Below, piece after piece: positions 9,796-19,810 of a stretch of 64,000 bases of DNA; the stretch's first letter is position 1, and every line of letters begins with the position of its first letter. The notes beneath the pieces were generated by a model, which saw only the letters and a program-made list of their open reading frames with translations, was not told where the DNA came from and ran no database searches. Source of the stretch: Actinokineospora terrae (GTDB taxonomy: Bacteria > Actinomycetota > Actinomycetes > Mycobacteriales > Pseudonocardiaceae); contig NZ_FOGI01000010.1 in the NCBI RefSeq assembly GCF_900111175.1, positions 62,001-126,000 on the forward strand, given 5' to 3'. A program made the translations under genes and the position numbers.

Positions 9796-11211
9796 CTAGT
9801 GACAGGCGTTGGAGCCGCTGTCGTTGTAGGTCTTGCCCGCCTGGGGGACGAACTCCCAGTCGTAGCTGTTCGCGTGCAGGGTGAACTTGAGGACGCCGAA
9901 GGTGTTGTTGTTGCGCGCCTCGCTGTTGGGCTGGATGGTGCCGAAGTTGTAGAAGCCCGCACCGCCCATGCCCGCGACGAAGTGCCGGATGCCGCGCGAC
10001 GAGTCCGCCGAGCCGCTGGGGTTCATCGGCGCGAACCGCTCGTAGTGGTGGTTGTGGCCGGTGACGATGACCTCGGCGTTGTAGTCGTAGAGCGCCTGCA
10101 CGAGCGGGCCGGTCGCGGTGCTCGGCGCGTGGTCCGCGCCGGAGGTGAACCGCGGCTTGTGCCAGTACGCGAGGGTGCACGGCTTGCTGCTGGCCGCCAG
10201 GTCCGACCGCAGCCACTGCTCCTGCGCCGAACCGGTCGACATGCTGATCTCGCTGTTCAGCGACACGACGTGCCAGGTGCCGAGGTCGTAGGAGTAGTAA
10301 CCGCGACCGGACGGACCTGCCTGCGCGCCGAAGTAGTTGTAGTAGCCAGAGGCGCCGGAGGTGTTGTAGTCGTGGTTGCCCGGCGCCGGCTTCGTGCGCG
10401 CCTTGTGCCTACCCCACGTCGGGTTGTAGTAGTTGTTGAACTCGGTGGTGGTGCCGTCGTTGTAGACGTTGTCACCGGTGGTGTAGACCGTGCCCGGGAT
10501 GTTGTCCAGGAGCGCGGCGGTGGCGGTGTCACCCGAACCGGAGTTGGAGATGTCACCGGCGCCGACCAGCACAGGGTCACCCGACGGCTGCGTCGTCGTG
10601 GTCGGCAGGGTGGTCGTGGTGGGGGTGTCAGTGCTGACGACCAGCTGCGGCGCGGTGGCCGAGCCGGACTCACGCGAGTCGTAGTCGGCGCCGTCGCTGT
10701 TGGTCGAGCTGATGGCGATGCTGAAGGTGCCGTTACCGGTGACGACGGCGCCCACGTTGACCTCGTACCACGCGTTGCGGCTGACCGCGCCCAGGGTGCC
10801 GAGGGTGGCACCGTCGATGGTCGGCTGGTTGGCCCAGGTGGTGCCCGTCTCCGACCAGCTGGTGCTGCTCAGCGCCCGGAAGGTGCCGCCTGCCGGGCTG
10901 TTGGACCCGCTGACGTCATCGGTGTGCACGCGCAGCTTCGCGCCGGTGACCTGGCCGGTCACGCCGCTGACGGTGAACCGCAGGAAGGTCCGCTTGACCG
11001 GGGAGCCGTCCACCCCGAGCTGGCCGGTGGTGCCGTAGTTGGTGCTGGTGGCGCTGTTGTCGACGGAGGTGTCGGCGACCGGGGTGAACGTGGTGGTGGC
11101 CGCCGCGGCGGTGGGTGCGGTGGCGACCGCGACGACGGTGGCCGCGGCGACGGCGACCGCCCCGGCCACCGCCCCGGTGACCCTGGCCGTCCTGGCTCTG
11201 CGACTGGACAT
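9796..11211 (-). CDS. Secreted DNRLRE-domain metallophosphoesterase
   Basis: A 471-residue exported protein. It has a signal peptide (SSRRARTARVTGAVAGAV, Ala-rich core), then a DNRLRE/CBM96-like beta domain (about 40-190: TFTPVADTSVDNS, RTFLRFTVSG, WSETGTTWANQPT), a Thr-rich linker, and a calcineurin-like phosphatase domain. Metal ligands are visible in VGAGDIS, YTTGDNVYNDG, APGNHDY, LAYWHKPRF and VTGHNHHYERF. This is the purple-acid/alkaline phosphatase layout of extracellular phosphate scavengers. ATG 11211 follows GGGAAAGG by seven bases. A PHO box upstream supports control by phosphate. Confidence 0.85.
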   Translation of the reverse strand: MSSRRARTARVTGAVAGAVAVAAATVVAVATAPTAAAATTTFTPVADTSVDNSATSTNYGTTGQLGVDGSPVKRTFLRFTVSGVTGQVTGAKLRVHTDDVSGSNSPAGGTFRALSSTSWSETGTTWANQPTIDGATLGTLGAVSRNAWYEVNVGAVVTGNGTFSIAISSTNSDGADYDSRESGSATAPQLVVSTDTPTTTTLPTTTTQPSGDPVLVGAGDISNSGSGDTATAALLDNIPGTVYTTGDNVYNDGTTTEFNNYYNPTWGRHKARTKPAPGNHDYNTSGASGYYNYFGAQAGPSGRGYYSYDLGTWHVVSLNSEISMSTGSAQEQWLRSDLAASSKPCTLAYWHKPRFTSGADHAPSTATGPLVQALYDYNAEVIVTGHNHHYERFAPMNPSGSADSSRGIRHFVAGMGGAGFYNFGTIQPNSEARNNNTFGVLKFTLHANSYDWEFVPQAGKTYNDSGSNACH

Positions 11212-11298
11212 GTCCAAGCCTTTCCCTGCTTCGGTGGTCCGTTCGGGCCCTCCAACCTTTCTGGCAGCCGCCAAACGATCACCACGTGGTTCCGGACC

Positions 11299-11320
11299 GT
11301 CAGATGACCTGCGGGTGAAC
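11299..11320 (-). promoter_or_regulatory. PHO box (PhoP site) for the phosphatase
   Basis: Read on the minus strand, two adjacent 11-nt direct units, GTTCACCCGCA (11320-11310) and GGTCATCTGAC (11309-11299). Both fit the Streptomyces PhoP unit G(G/T)TCAYYYR. They lie about 90 bases before the phosphatase start codon. Confidence 0.6.
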
Positions 11321-11409
11321 AGTGCGGTCGGCGGCAGCGGCGGTGGACGACCCGTACCACGTCAGGGGGTCGCTGGTCCATGACCAGGGATGCTCAGTGA
11401 TCAGTCGAT

Positions 11410-11444
11410 AGCTCTAGAACTCATATTCTGACAGTTCTAGAACT
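11410..11444. promoter_or_regulatory. Twin palindromic operators before trpBA
   Basis: AGTTCTAGAACT (11433-11444) is a perfect 12-bp palindrome, and AGCTCTAGAACT (11410-11421) is a copy with one mismatch, 23 bases apart centre to centre. They stand 44-78 bases ahead of the trpB ATG in a locally AT-rich stretch, so they probably overlap the promoter. The binding protein is unknown. Confidence 0.55.
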
Positions 11445-11487
11445 AATAGCTTGACGACGATGGGTGAGATCGGTGAACATCGCTGTC

Positions 11488-12674
<1,187 letters not shown>

Positions 12675-12678
<4 letters not shown>

Positions 12679-13430
12679 CCGCCCTCATCGACAGCCTGCG
12701 CGAGACCGGTAGGCCTATCCTGATCCCTTACGTCACCGGCGGCGTCACCGAGAACTGGATGGATCACGTGCACGCGGCGGTCCACGCGGGCGCCGACGCC
12801 GTCGAGATCGGAATCCCCTTCAGCGACCCGGTCATTGATGGCCCGGTAATCCAAGCGGCGTCCGTCCAAGCCCTCGAACGCGGCACCACACCAGACACGG
12901 TGTTGCGCGACCTCGCCTCTTACCGCGGAGCAGTCCCCCTTGTCGTGATGACCTACTACAACCTGGTCCACCGCTACGGGCACGACGCCTTCGCCCGACG
13001 ACTCGCCGACGTGGGCGTCACCGGTGCCGTGCTCGCGGACCTGCCCATCGAGGAGTCCGCCGAGTGGACCGAGACCGCCGACGCGTCCGGGGTCGCTACC
13101 GTGCAGATCGCCGCACCCAGCACCCCGGACGGTCGGCTCGCCGAGGTGTGCGAACGCAGCCGCGGGTTCGTCTACGCGATGGGCGTCATGGGCGTGACCG
13201 GAGAACGCGCCGTGCTCGCCGACTCCGCGTGCGCCATCGCCCGCCGGGCCAAGGCGGTCACGGACAAACCGGTGCTGGTCGGGGTCGGGGTGTCCACCCC
13301 GGAGAACGCCGCAACGGTCGCCGAGCACGCCGACGGGGTGATCATCGGCGCGCCGGTGATGCGGCGGATCGCCGAGGGCGGGTCGGTGCGGGAGCTGGTC
13401 GGCCGGTTCCGGGTGGCGCTGGGCGGGTGA
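12675..13430 (+). CDS. trpA: Tryptophan synthase alpha chain
   Basis: A 251-residue TIM-barrel subunit that splits indole-3-glycerol phosphate and channels indole to TrpB. The catalytic Glu is in VEIGIPFSDP and the catalytic Asp in VIDGPVIQ. VMTYYNLVHRYG, VLADLPIEES, FVYAMGVMGVTG (phosphate loop) and GVGVSTPENA are all present. The GTG start overlaps the trpB stop (GTGA), the usual coupling that keeps a 1:1 ratio. The gene appears intact. Confidence 0.92.
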
Positions 13431-13520
13431 GGCCGCCTGTTCGGTGAAGGGGGTCCAGAGTGGAGCCGACCGGGAGTACGGTGTGCCACGCAGGTGGGTC
13501 CCGAGTGGGAGGGTGCGGCC

Positions 13521-14264
13521 GTGGCGCCGAAGTACGTCGCGATCCAGGACGACCTGGTGCGCCGCATCGCCGCCGCGGAGTTCCGGGCGGGCAGACCGCT
13601 GCCGCCGCAACGCGAACTGAGCGAGGAGTACGGGGTCAGCCTGATGACCCTGCGCCAGGCGTTACGCGCGCTGGAGGACGAGGGCGTCGTCGAGCAGGTC
13701 GCGGGCAAGGGCACCTACGTGCGCGCCCACCGCGTCCCCTACCTGGCCGCGGGCCTGGGCAGCATCGTCGACGACCTCGCCGCGCAGGGCATCGCGATGA
13801 CCACGGTCCAACTCCGCGCCGAGGTCGTCACCCCCACCCCGGACATCGCCCGCCGCCTGCGCGCCGACCGCGTCCTGGAGGTCGAACGCCTCCGCCTGGT
13901 CGGCGCCCAACCGGTCGTGCACCAGCTCTCCCGCATCCCCGCCCCCCTCGGCACCGCCCTGCTCGACGCCGACTTCCGCACCAAGTCCCTCTACCACCTG
14001 CTCACCGAGCTCTGCGGCAAGATCCCCGCCAGAGCCACCGAAACCATCACCCCCGTCGCCGCCACCCCCGACCTGGCCCCCCTCCTTGCCGTCCCCCCGG
14101 GCACCCTCTGCCTCCGCAGCACCCGCCTCACCCTCGAACGCGACGCCACCCCCTTGGTCGACGACGAGGCCACCCTGGTCAGCGACCGCATGGAAGTCTG
14201 CATCGAACGAGAGACCACCACCCGCGAGTTCCGCTACCGCCTCGGTACCTCCACACAGGACTGA
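13521..14264 (+). CDS. GntR/HutC-family regulator with UTRA domain
   Basis: A 247-residue regulator. It has a winged helix at residues 2-75 (YVAIQDDLVRRIAAAEFRAG, LPPQRELSEEYGVSLMTLRQALRALE, GKGTYVRA) and a UTRA ligand domain from about 85 with VLEVERLRLVGAQPVVHQLSRIP and STRLTLERDATPLVDDEATLV. GTG 13521 has GGGAGGG seven bases ahead. It contains a TTA codon at 13662-13664. It lies 90 bases after trpA in the same direction, so it might regulate trpBA, but this is only positional. Confidence 0.82.
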   Translation: MAPKYVAIQDDLVRRIAAAEFRAGRPLPPQRELSEEYGVSLMTLRQALRALEDEGVVEQVAGKGTYVRAHRVPYLAAGLGSIVDDLAAQGIAMTTVQLRAEVVTPTPDIARRLRADRVLEVERLRLVGAQPVVHQLSRIPAPLGTALLDADFRTKSLYHLLTELCGKIPARATETITPVAATPDLAPLLAVPPGTLCLRSTRLTLERDATPLVDDEATLVSDRMEVCIERETTTREFRYRLGTSTQD

Positions 14265-14364
14265 TCCCACGCCTCGCCTGCTGCTCGGGAGTGCGCAAAG
14301 AACCCCGCGCCTGCTGGTCCCACTACCGCCGTGCGAGCCCAGCCCGTCCCCGGACACGGGGAAG

Positions 14365-14393
14365 GGCCGTGCGGGTGGGGCGCCCGCACGGCC
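14365..14393. terminator. Bidirectional hairpin between GntR and protease genes
   Basis: Stem 14365-14375/14383-14393 (GGCCGTGCGGG and complement), 7-nt loop, between the GntR stop (14264) and the protease stop (14411). Confidence 0.7.
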
Positions 14394-14410
14394 TGTCCGT
14401 CCCCGGGTTG

Positions 14411-15511
14411 TCAGCTGATCTTGGCGATCACCTCCTTGGCGGTGTCGATCGGGATGCTGAAACCGATGCCGACGCTGCCTGCGGCACCGTCCACGCTGGA
14501 CACCGGTGAGTAGATGGCCGAGTTGATGCCGATGACGTGGCCGAGGGTGTCGAACAGGGGGCCGCCGGAGTTGCCCTGGTTGATGGAGGCGTCGGTCTGG
14601 ATGGCCTTGTAGGACACGGAGGTGGCGGTGCTGCCGCGCATGCCGCGGGTGCCGGTCTCCGAGGGGATGGAGACGTCGCGGTCGAGTGCGCTGACGATGC
14701 CGGTGGTGACGGTGCCCTGCAGGCCCGCGGGGGAGCCGATGGCGATGACCTCGTCGCCCACCCGCAGCTGGGACGAGTCGCCGAGGACGGCGGCGGCGAG
14801 GCCGCTCACGCCCTGGGCCTGGATGACCGCCAGGTCCGCGTTCGCGTCCGTCCCGACCACCTCGGCGGCCGCGGTCTTGCCGTCGGAGAAGGTGACGGTG
14901 ATCTCCTTGGCGCCGTCGACCACGTGGTTGTTGGTGAGGATGCGCCCGTCCGCGGTCAGCACCACCCCGGAGCCGATGCCCTGGGCGTTCGCGGTGCGGG
15001 TGCTGATCTCCACCACCGTCGGCATGACCTTCGACACCACCGCGCTGACGTCGGTCGGTGTGGTGGCCGCCACGGTCTGCGCGCTCGTGGCCACGGTCGC
15101 GAACGGGGTCGACGCGCCGTCCGAGCCGAAGTACGCGCCCGCCGCGCCGCCCAGCACACCCGCGCCGAGCACCGCCGCGGCCACCAGGCCCACCGCGCCC
15201 CGCCGGATCTTGCTGCGCGGTTGCGGGAGCCCCGGTGTCAGGTACGGCGGCTGGCCGTGGCCCAGCGGGAACCGGGGGTCGAAGGGGCTCCCCGAGCCGT
15301 GCGGCCCACCCAACGGCTGAGCACCCGCGGACCGGGTGCCCGGCGACTGCGTGGTGGCGGCCCGCGCGGCCTGCGACTGGGTACCGAGCGGGTGCGTGCC
15401 GTGCGTATGCGTATCCGGGTACCCCGCGCCCGACCCCTGCGACATCGGCGGGGTGTACGGGGACTGCGGCGTCTGGGGGGACTGGGGCGGCAGCTGGGGG
15501 TGTTCGTTCAT
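14411..15511 (-). CDS. Membrane-anchored trypsin-like (S1C/HtrA-type) serine protease lacking PDZ
   Basis: A 366-residue protein. It has a Pro/Gln-rich cytoplasmic N-terminus (about 1-100), one membrane anchor (GAVGLVAAAVLGAGVLGGAAGAYF split by Gly), then a protease domain. The catalytic triad is visible: His in ILTNNHVV, Asp in NADLAVI and Ser in QGNSGGPLF. The frame stops at VIAKIS directly after the protease fold, so the C-terminal PDZ of DegP/HtrA and most PepD proteins is absent. Such enzymes act in the periplasm-like space on damaged or regulatory envelope proteins. ATG 15511. It is divergent from the DPP-IV-like gene. Confidence 0.85.
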   Translation of the reverse strand: MNEHPQLPPQSPQTPQSPYTPPMSQGSGAGYPDTHTHGTHPLGTQSQAARAATTQSPGTRSAGAQPLGGPHGSGSPFDPRFPLGHGQPPYLTPGLPQPRSKIRRGAVGLVAAAVLGAGVLGGAAGAYFGSDGASTPFATVATSAQTVAATTPTDVSAVVSKVMPTVVEISTRTANAQGIGSGVVLTADGRILTNNHVVDGAKEITVTFSDGKTAAAEVVGTDANADLAVIQAQGVSGLAAAVLGDSSQLRVGDEVIAIGSPAGLQGTVTTGIVSALDRDVSIPSETGTRGMRGSTATSVSYKAIQTDASINQGNSGGPLFDTLGHVIGINSAIYSPVSSVDGAAGSVGIGFSIPIDTAKEVIAKIS

Positions 15512-15633
15512 GGGTCCAACTCTCGGACCGGCGCATGTGAGGAACCTGTGGAATCCCAAGGGTTTTGCCAAGAACCCGGGCTGGGCCGTCCACCGGGCGG
15601 GAGCACGGGCTGCCACGCGGGTGCCGGTGCGGA

Positions 15634-15649
15634 TAGGTTGTCCGGCGTG
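15634..15649 (+). promoter_or_regulatory. Probable leaderless promoter of the peptidase gene
   Basis: A -10-like TAGGTT (15634-15639) ends seven bases before the GTG at 15647, and no Shine-Dalgarno sequence precedes it. This is the arrangement expected for a transcript starting on its start codon. Confidence 0.45.
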
Positions 15650-17719
15650 ACCAGTGAGAACTCGTTCCTGCGCCTACAGGCCAGGACCCAGCGCTTCACC
15701 CTCGGCTCCCCGAGGGAGTTCCGGATCGCCCCGGACGGCACCCACCTGCTGTTCCTGCGCTCGGGCTCCGGGGAGGACCGCGTCCACGCCCTGTGGCAGC
15801 AGGACCTCGCGACCGGGCAGGAGACCCGCCTGGGTGACCCGGTCGCCCTGCTCGGCGGCGCCGAGGAGCTGTCGCCGGAGGAGCTGGCCCGCCGCGAGCG
15901 CACCCGCGAGCAGGGTGGCGGCGTTGTGGGCTACGCCACCGACAGCGCGGCCAGGGTCGCCGCGTTCGCGCTGTCGGGCAGGCTGTTCACCGCCGACGCG
16001 CTCACCGGTGACACCCGTGAGCTGCCCGCCGCCACCCCGGTCGCCGACCCGAGGCCGAACCCGACCGGCACCCACGTGGCCTACGTCGCCGACAACGCGC
16101 TGCGGGTGGTCGCCGTCGACGGCACCGACGACCGCGCGCTGGCCACCCCCGAGGGCGAGGACCGGGCGTGGGGCCTGGCCGAGTTCGTCGCCGCCGAGGA
16201 GATGAACCGCACCCGCGGCTACTGGTGGTCCCCGGACGGCACCCGCCTGCTGGTCGCGCACACCGACAAGCGCGAGGTCCAGCGCTGGTACATCGCGGAC
16301 CCGGCCAACCCGGGCAGCGAACCCGCCGTCGTGGCCTACCCGGCCGCGGGCACCCCGAACGTGCGCGTCAGCCTGGCCGTCATCTCGCTCGACGGCACCA
16401 GGGTCGAGGTCGACTGGGACGGCGTCGACCTGCCGTACCTGGTGACCGCGCACTGGTCGGCCGGGGGGCGGCCGCTGATCGCGGTCCAGTCCCGCGACCA
16501 GCGCACCGTCGAGATCCGCGCCGTCGACCCCGACACCGGCGCCACCGAGGTCCTGCACACCGAGACCGACGAGCACTGGATCGAGATCACCACCGGCGTG
16601 CCCGCGTGGACCCCGGCAGGCGAGCTGGTCCGGGTCACCGCCAGCGACGGCGCGAACCGCCTGGTCGTCGGCGACACCGTGGTCAGCGGCGACCTGCAGG
16701 TCCGCTCGGTCCTCGACGTGGCCGACGACGTGCTGTTCACCGCCTCGGCCGAGGACCCCACCCAGGTGCACGTCTACGCGGGCGGCCGCCGCCTGTCCAC
16801 TGTGGACGGCGTGCACGGCGCGGCCCGCGCCGGTGGCGTGACGGTGCTGACCTCGTGGTCGCTGGAGTGGTCCGGCCCGCGCGTCCAGGTCCTGCGCGAC
16901 GGCGCGGCGGTCGGTGAGGTCGCCTGCCTGTCGGTGGACCCCGGCGTGGTCCCGAACGTGCAGCTGCTGACCGTCGGTGAGCGCGACCTGCGGGTGGCGC
17001 TGCTGTACCCGACCGGTCACGTCCCGGGCAGCCGCAAGCTCCCGGTGCTGATGGACCCCTACGGCGGCCCGCACGCCCAGCGCGTCCTGTCGACCCGCAA
17101 CGCGTACCTGAACCCGCAGTGGCTCGCCGACCAGGGCTTCGCGGTCGTCGTCGCCGATGGTCGCGGCACCCCGGGCCGCGGCCCGGCCTGGGAGCGGGAA
17201 CTGGCCTTCGAGCCCGCCGACATCACCCTCACCGACCAGGTCGACGCCCTGCACGCGGTCGCCGCCACCGGCGCCGACCTCGACCTCACCAAGGTCGCCA
17301 TCCGCGGCTGGTCCTACGGCGGCTACCTCTCGGCCCTGGCCGTCCTGCGCGCCCCCGACACCTTCCACGCCGCCATCGCAGGAGCCCCCGTCACCGACTG
17401 GAGCCTCTACGACACCCACTACACCGAGCGCTACCTGGGCCACCCCACCCAAAACCCCGACGCCTACACCCGCAACTCCCTCATCGACGACGCCCCCAAA
17501 CTCACCCGCCCCCTCCTGATCATCCACGGCCTGGCCGACGACAACGTGGTGGTGGCCCACTCCATCCGCCTCTCCAGCGCCCTCGTAGCCGCAGGCCGCC
17601 CCCACACCCTCCTACCCCTCCCCGGCGTCACCCACATGACCCCCCAGGAGGACGACGTGGCGGAGAACTTCCTCCTGCTCCAAGTCCGCTGGCTCAAGTC
17701 CGCCCTGGGCGTGGAGTAG
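15647..17719 (+). CDS. S9-family prolyl peptidase (dipeptidyl peptidase IV-like)
   Basis: A 690-residue cytoplasmic-type enzyme (no signal peptide). The N-terminal beta-propeller (about 30-440) includes the DPP-IV mark WGLAEFVAAEEMNRTRGYWW, whose Glu pair binds the substrate amino terminus. The alpha/beta hydrolase domain has Ser in RGWSYGGYLSAL, Asp in HGLADDNVVV and His in PGVTHMTP. The family removes X-Pro or X-Ala dipeptides from peptide N-termini. GTG 15647 is set by the triad frame and the likely leaderless promoter; the open frame further upstream is antisense to the protease gene. A 17-bp hairpin follows the stop. Confidence 0.88.
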   Translation: MTSENSFLRLQARTQRFTLGSPREFRIAPDGTHLLFLRSGSGEDRVHALWQQDLATGQETRLGDPVALLGGAEELSPEELARRERTREQGGGVVGYATDSAARVAAFALSGRLFTADALTGDTRELPAATPVADPRPNPTGTHVAYVADNALRVVAVDGTDDRALATPEGEDRAWGLAEFVAAEEMNRTRGYWWSPDGTRLLVAHTDKREVQRWYIADPANPGSEPAVVAYPAAGTPNVRVSLAVISLDGTRVEVDWDGVDLPYLVTAHWSAGGRPLIAVQSRDQRTVEIRAVDPDTGATEVLHTETDEHWIEITTGVPAWTPAGELVRVTASDGANRLVVGDTVVSGDLQVRSVLDVADDVLFTASAEDPTQVHVYAGGRRLSTVDGVHGAARAGGVTVLTSWSLEWSGPRVQVLRDGAAVGEVACLSVDPGVVPNVQLLTVGERDLRVALLYPTGHVPGSRKLPVLMDPYGGPHAQRVLSTRNAYLNPQWLADQGFAVVVADGRGTPGRGPAWERELAFEPADITLTDQVDALHAVAATGADLDLTKVAIRGWSYGGYLSALAVLRAPDTFHAAIAGAPVTDWSLYDTHYTERYLGHPTQNPDAYTRNSLIDDAPKLTRPLLIIHGLADDNVVVAHSIRLSSALVAAGRPHTLLPLPGVTHMTPQEDDVAENFLLLQVRWLKSALGVE

Positions 17720-17728
17720 TCACACACT

Positions 17729-17767
17729 CGGGGTGCGGCCTTTCCCTCCCGGAAAGGCCGCACCCCG
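17729..17767. terminator. Strong hairpin after the peptidase gene
   Basis: Perfect 17-bp stem 17729-17745/17751-17767 (CGGGGTGCGGCCTTTCC and complement) with a 5-nt loop, ten bases after the stop codon. Confidence 0.85.
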
Positions 17768-17830
17768 CTGCCATCCACCCCTGCCCGCGCACGCGGTCTC
17801 ACCCCCCGCCCCGCTGCGCAGCCTCCCGCT

Positions 17831-17959
17831 CAAGATCAACTCCGCTCCGGGGACCCACCCTCCCGGGGCCCGGGGCCCCATCTCTGAACCTATCGACCCC
17901 GCCGGTTTGTCAATAGGGCTTGGCCGGGAGTTGTGGATGGTTGCAGGGGTTGTGGACAA
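17831..17959 (+). repeat. 129-bp dispersed element, copy A
   Basis: First of four copies, all exactly 129 bp and in the same orientation. It begins CAAGATCAACTCCGC, has a GGGG/CCCC-rich block, then the core ATCTCTGAACCTATCGA and GGTTTGTCAATAGGG. It ends with two DnaA-box-like 9-mers, TGTGGATGG (17932) and TGTGGACAA (17951), whose starts are 19 nt apart. The second is a perfect actinobacterial DnaA box read on the other strand (TTGTCCACA). Most diverged of the four copies. Confidence 0.8.
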
Positions 17960-18050
17960 GTCCCCGCGCTGAACGATCGCCAGCTCATAGCGGCCGGTCC
18001 GAGCCGGGTGAAGACTCGGCGACGGTGGTCTCCACCCGGCCTTCACGATC

Positions 18051-18292
18051 GTTGGCCCCAACACGCCCCTCGCAGGCGTTGGTCCGAACGTGCCCCGCGC
18101 AGTCGTTGGCCCCAACGTGCCCTTCTACGACGTTGACCTCCACGTGCTCGCAAACAACGTTGACCCCCACCCGGCCCTCACAGACGTTGGCCCGAACGTG
18201 CCCCTCTGCAGCATTGGTCCAACGCGCCCCCAAACGACGTTGGCCCTAGAACGCTCCTCGGAGTCGCTGGTGCCAACCCGGCTCGATGGGGC
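18051..18292 (+). repeat. Array of nine degenerate 27-bp tandem units
   Basis: GTTGG-type unit starts fall at 18051, 18078, 18105, 18132, 18159, 18186, 18213, 18239 and 18266: seven 27-base steps and one of 26. Each unit opens with a short near-palindrome like GTTGGCCCGAAC, followed by GTGCCCCTC and a variable tail. On the minus strand the period reads as nine-residue peptide repeats, but rare codons and the lack of a good start argue against a gene. It begins about 90 bases after the 129-bp element. Confidence 0.8.
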
Positions 18293-18762
18293 GGACTTGT
18301 TTTGTGTGGGGGAGAACTGCCCGTAGCGTCGTTCGCGGACAGGGCCACGCTCTTCGGCCCCTGCTTTGCGGTCCTGCCACGGGTGGTTCAGGGGCCCCGC
18401 ACATAACAAGTTCGCCGCATCGAGCAAAGCTCGAAACTCGCGCCTGGGCCAATGCCGAAGGCGAGGTTATGTCGTCGATGCCGCAGGCGAGCACGAGAGC
18501 CGCCAGCCCCTCAGCTCAAGATCAAACCCGCCAACGCAGCCCCCGATTTACAGCCTACCGGCGCACACCGACAACCCGCGCCGAGCAAGCAGCCACCCTG
18601 TGGACAACTCCCACAACCAACACCCCACGCACCGACACACCCCCCAACCCCCAACGGCGGTTTGTCCAACTTCGGCAATCTGCCCGTGTGTCGTCCTGCC
18701 TCCACCCACCCCCCGCGCCGGTAGCGTGCACCGTGTGGTTCGTGCTGGTTGGGAGGGGTGGC
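18293..18762. other. Gene-free stretch before the LLM oxidoreductase
   Basis: No convincing gene. It holds a second CTCAAGATCAA sequence (18511-18525 region), like the start of the 129-bp element, and a lone perfect DnaA-type 9-mer TGTGGACAA at 18599-18607, so it may contain a decayed copy. The end of the gap carries GGGAGGG, the ribosome site of the next gene. Confidence 0.4.
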
Positions 18763-19719
18763 ATGTCGTCGAGGTGGGGGCTTTCACTGCCGTTGACCGG
18801 GATTCCGCTCCCCGCGCACCGCGACCTGGTTCGGGAGTTGCCGGACCTGGGCTACACCGATGCCTGGTCAGCCGAGACCGCCGGCTGTGATGCGTTCACC
18901 CCGTTGGTCCTAGCGGCCGAATGGGCGCCGCAACTCAGGTTGGGCACCGCGATCGCGCCGGTCTTCACGCGGGGGCCGGGGGTGTTGGCGATGACTGCGG
19001 CGAGTGTCGCGGAGATGGCGCCCGGGCGGTTCACGTTGGGGGTTGGGGCGTCGTCTTCGGTGATCGTGGAGGGGTGGAACGGGGGTGTGTTCCGCAGGCC
19101 GTACCAGCGGGTTCGGGACACCGTGGCGTTCCTGCGGGCGGCGTTGGCGGGGGAGAAGGTCAGCGCGGACTACGACACGTTCTCCATCTCGCGGTTCCGG
19201 CTGGAGCGGCCGCCCGCGATGCCGCCGGAGATCATGGTGGCGGCGTTGCGGCCTGGGATGTTGCGGTTGGCGGCAAGACTGGCTGATGGCGCTATCACGA
19301 ACTGGTTGGCGCCGACTGACGTAGCCAAGGTCAAGGCCGAGTTGAAGCCCGACACAGAACTCGTCGCGCGCATCTTGGTCTGTCCGACGACGGACAAGGA
19401 CGCGGCGCGCGCGTTGGGCAGGTTGCTCATCAGCAGTTACCTCACTGTCCCCGTCTATGCCGCGTTCCACGAGTGGCTCGGGCGGGGTGAGGTGCTGCGA
19501 CCGATGCAAGAGGCGTGGGCGCGCGGTGATCGAGCGGCCGCGAACGCCGCGATCCCGGACCGCGTGGTGGACGAGTTGATCGTGCACGGCCACCCCGAGG
19601 AGTGCCGCGAGCGGGTGTCCTCCTATGTGGACGCCGGGGTGTCGGTGCCGATCCTGTCGCTGCTGCCCACCGGCGACGACCCGGTCGGGCTGGTGCGTGC
19701 CCTGGCGCCCGCGCGCTGA
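18763..19719 (+). CDS. LLM-class (F420-dependent) oxidoreductase
   Basis: A 318-residue TIM-barrel protein of the luciferase-like monooxygenase class: WGLSLPLTGIPLPAHRDLVRE at the N-terminus, YTDAWSAETAGCDAFTPL, LRLGTAIAPVFTRGPGVLAMTAAS, GRFTLGVGASS and the C-terminal GHPEECRERVSSYVDAGV. In actinomycetes the close relatives use coenzyme F420. The substrate is unknown. ATG 18763 has GGGAGGGG ahead. It is followed by the iron-regulated operon but lies before its iron box, so it is probably a separate unit. Confidence 0.8.
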   Translation: MSSRWGLSLPLTGIPLPAHRDLVRELPDLGYTDAWSAETAGCDAFTPLVLAAEWAPQLRLGTAIAPVFTRGPGVLAMTAASVAEMAPGRFTLGVGASSSVIVEGWNGGVFRRPYQRVRDTVAFLRAALAGEKVSADYDTFSISRFRLERPPAMPPEIMVAALRPGMLRLAARLADGAITNWLAPTDVAKVKAELKPDTELVARILVCPTTDKDAARALGRLLISSYLTVPVYAAFHEWLGRGEVLRPMQEAWARGDRAAANAAIPDRVVDELIVHGHPEECRERVSSYVDAGVSVPILSLLPTGDDPVGLVRALAPAR

Positions 19720-19778
19720 GCCAAGCAAGATCCCCAGGAGGGCTCGAACAGGCCGGAGGTGACCGCCGACTATCTTGG

Positions 19779-19797
19779 TAAGGATAGGCAAACCTAA
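19779..19797 (+). promoter_or_regulatory. IdeR/DmdR iron box
   Basis: TAAGGATAGGCAAACCTAA matches the actinobacterial iron-box consensus TTAGGTTAGGCTAACCTAA at 16 of 19 positions and ends 13 bases before the first start codon of the siderophore operon. Iron-loaded IdeR/DmdR would repress here. Confidence 0.8.
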
Positions 19798-19810
19798 GAA
19801 GGGCGACGGG

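Noticed and set aside
14537..15646. Long plus-strand extension ahead of the DPP-IV-like peptidase
   Set aside because: Entirely antisense to the serine protease gene, which has a full catalytic triad; the peptidase begins at 15647.
17831..17959. 129-bp element as a complete insertion sequence or part of the replication origin
   Set aside because: No transposase, terminal inverted repeats or target duplication seen; no dnaA, dnaN or gyr genes in the window.
17985..18233. Minus-strand frame with nine-residue repeats across the 27-bp array as a real gene
   Set aside because: The repeat follows automatically from a period divisible by three; codon choice is atypical and no ribosome site was seen.
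18051..18292. 27-bp array as a CRISPR locus
   Set aside because: Units are contiguous and degenerate, with no unique spacers of uniform length and no cas genes.
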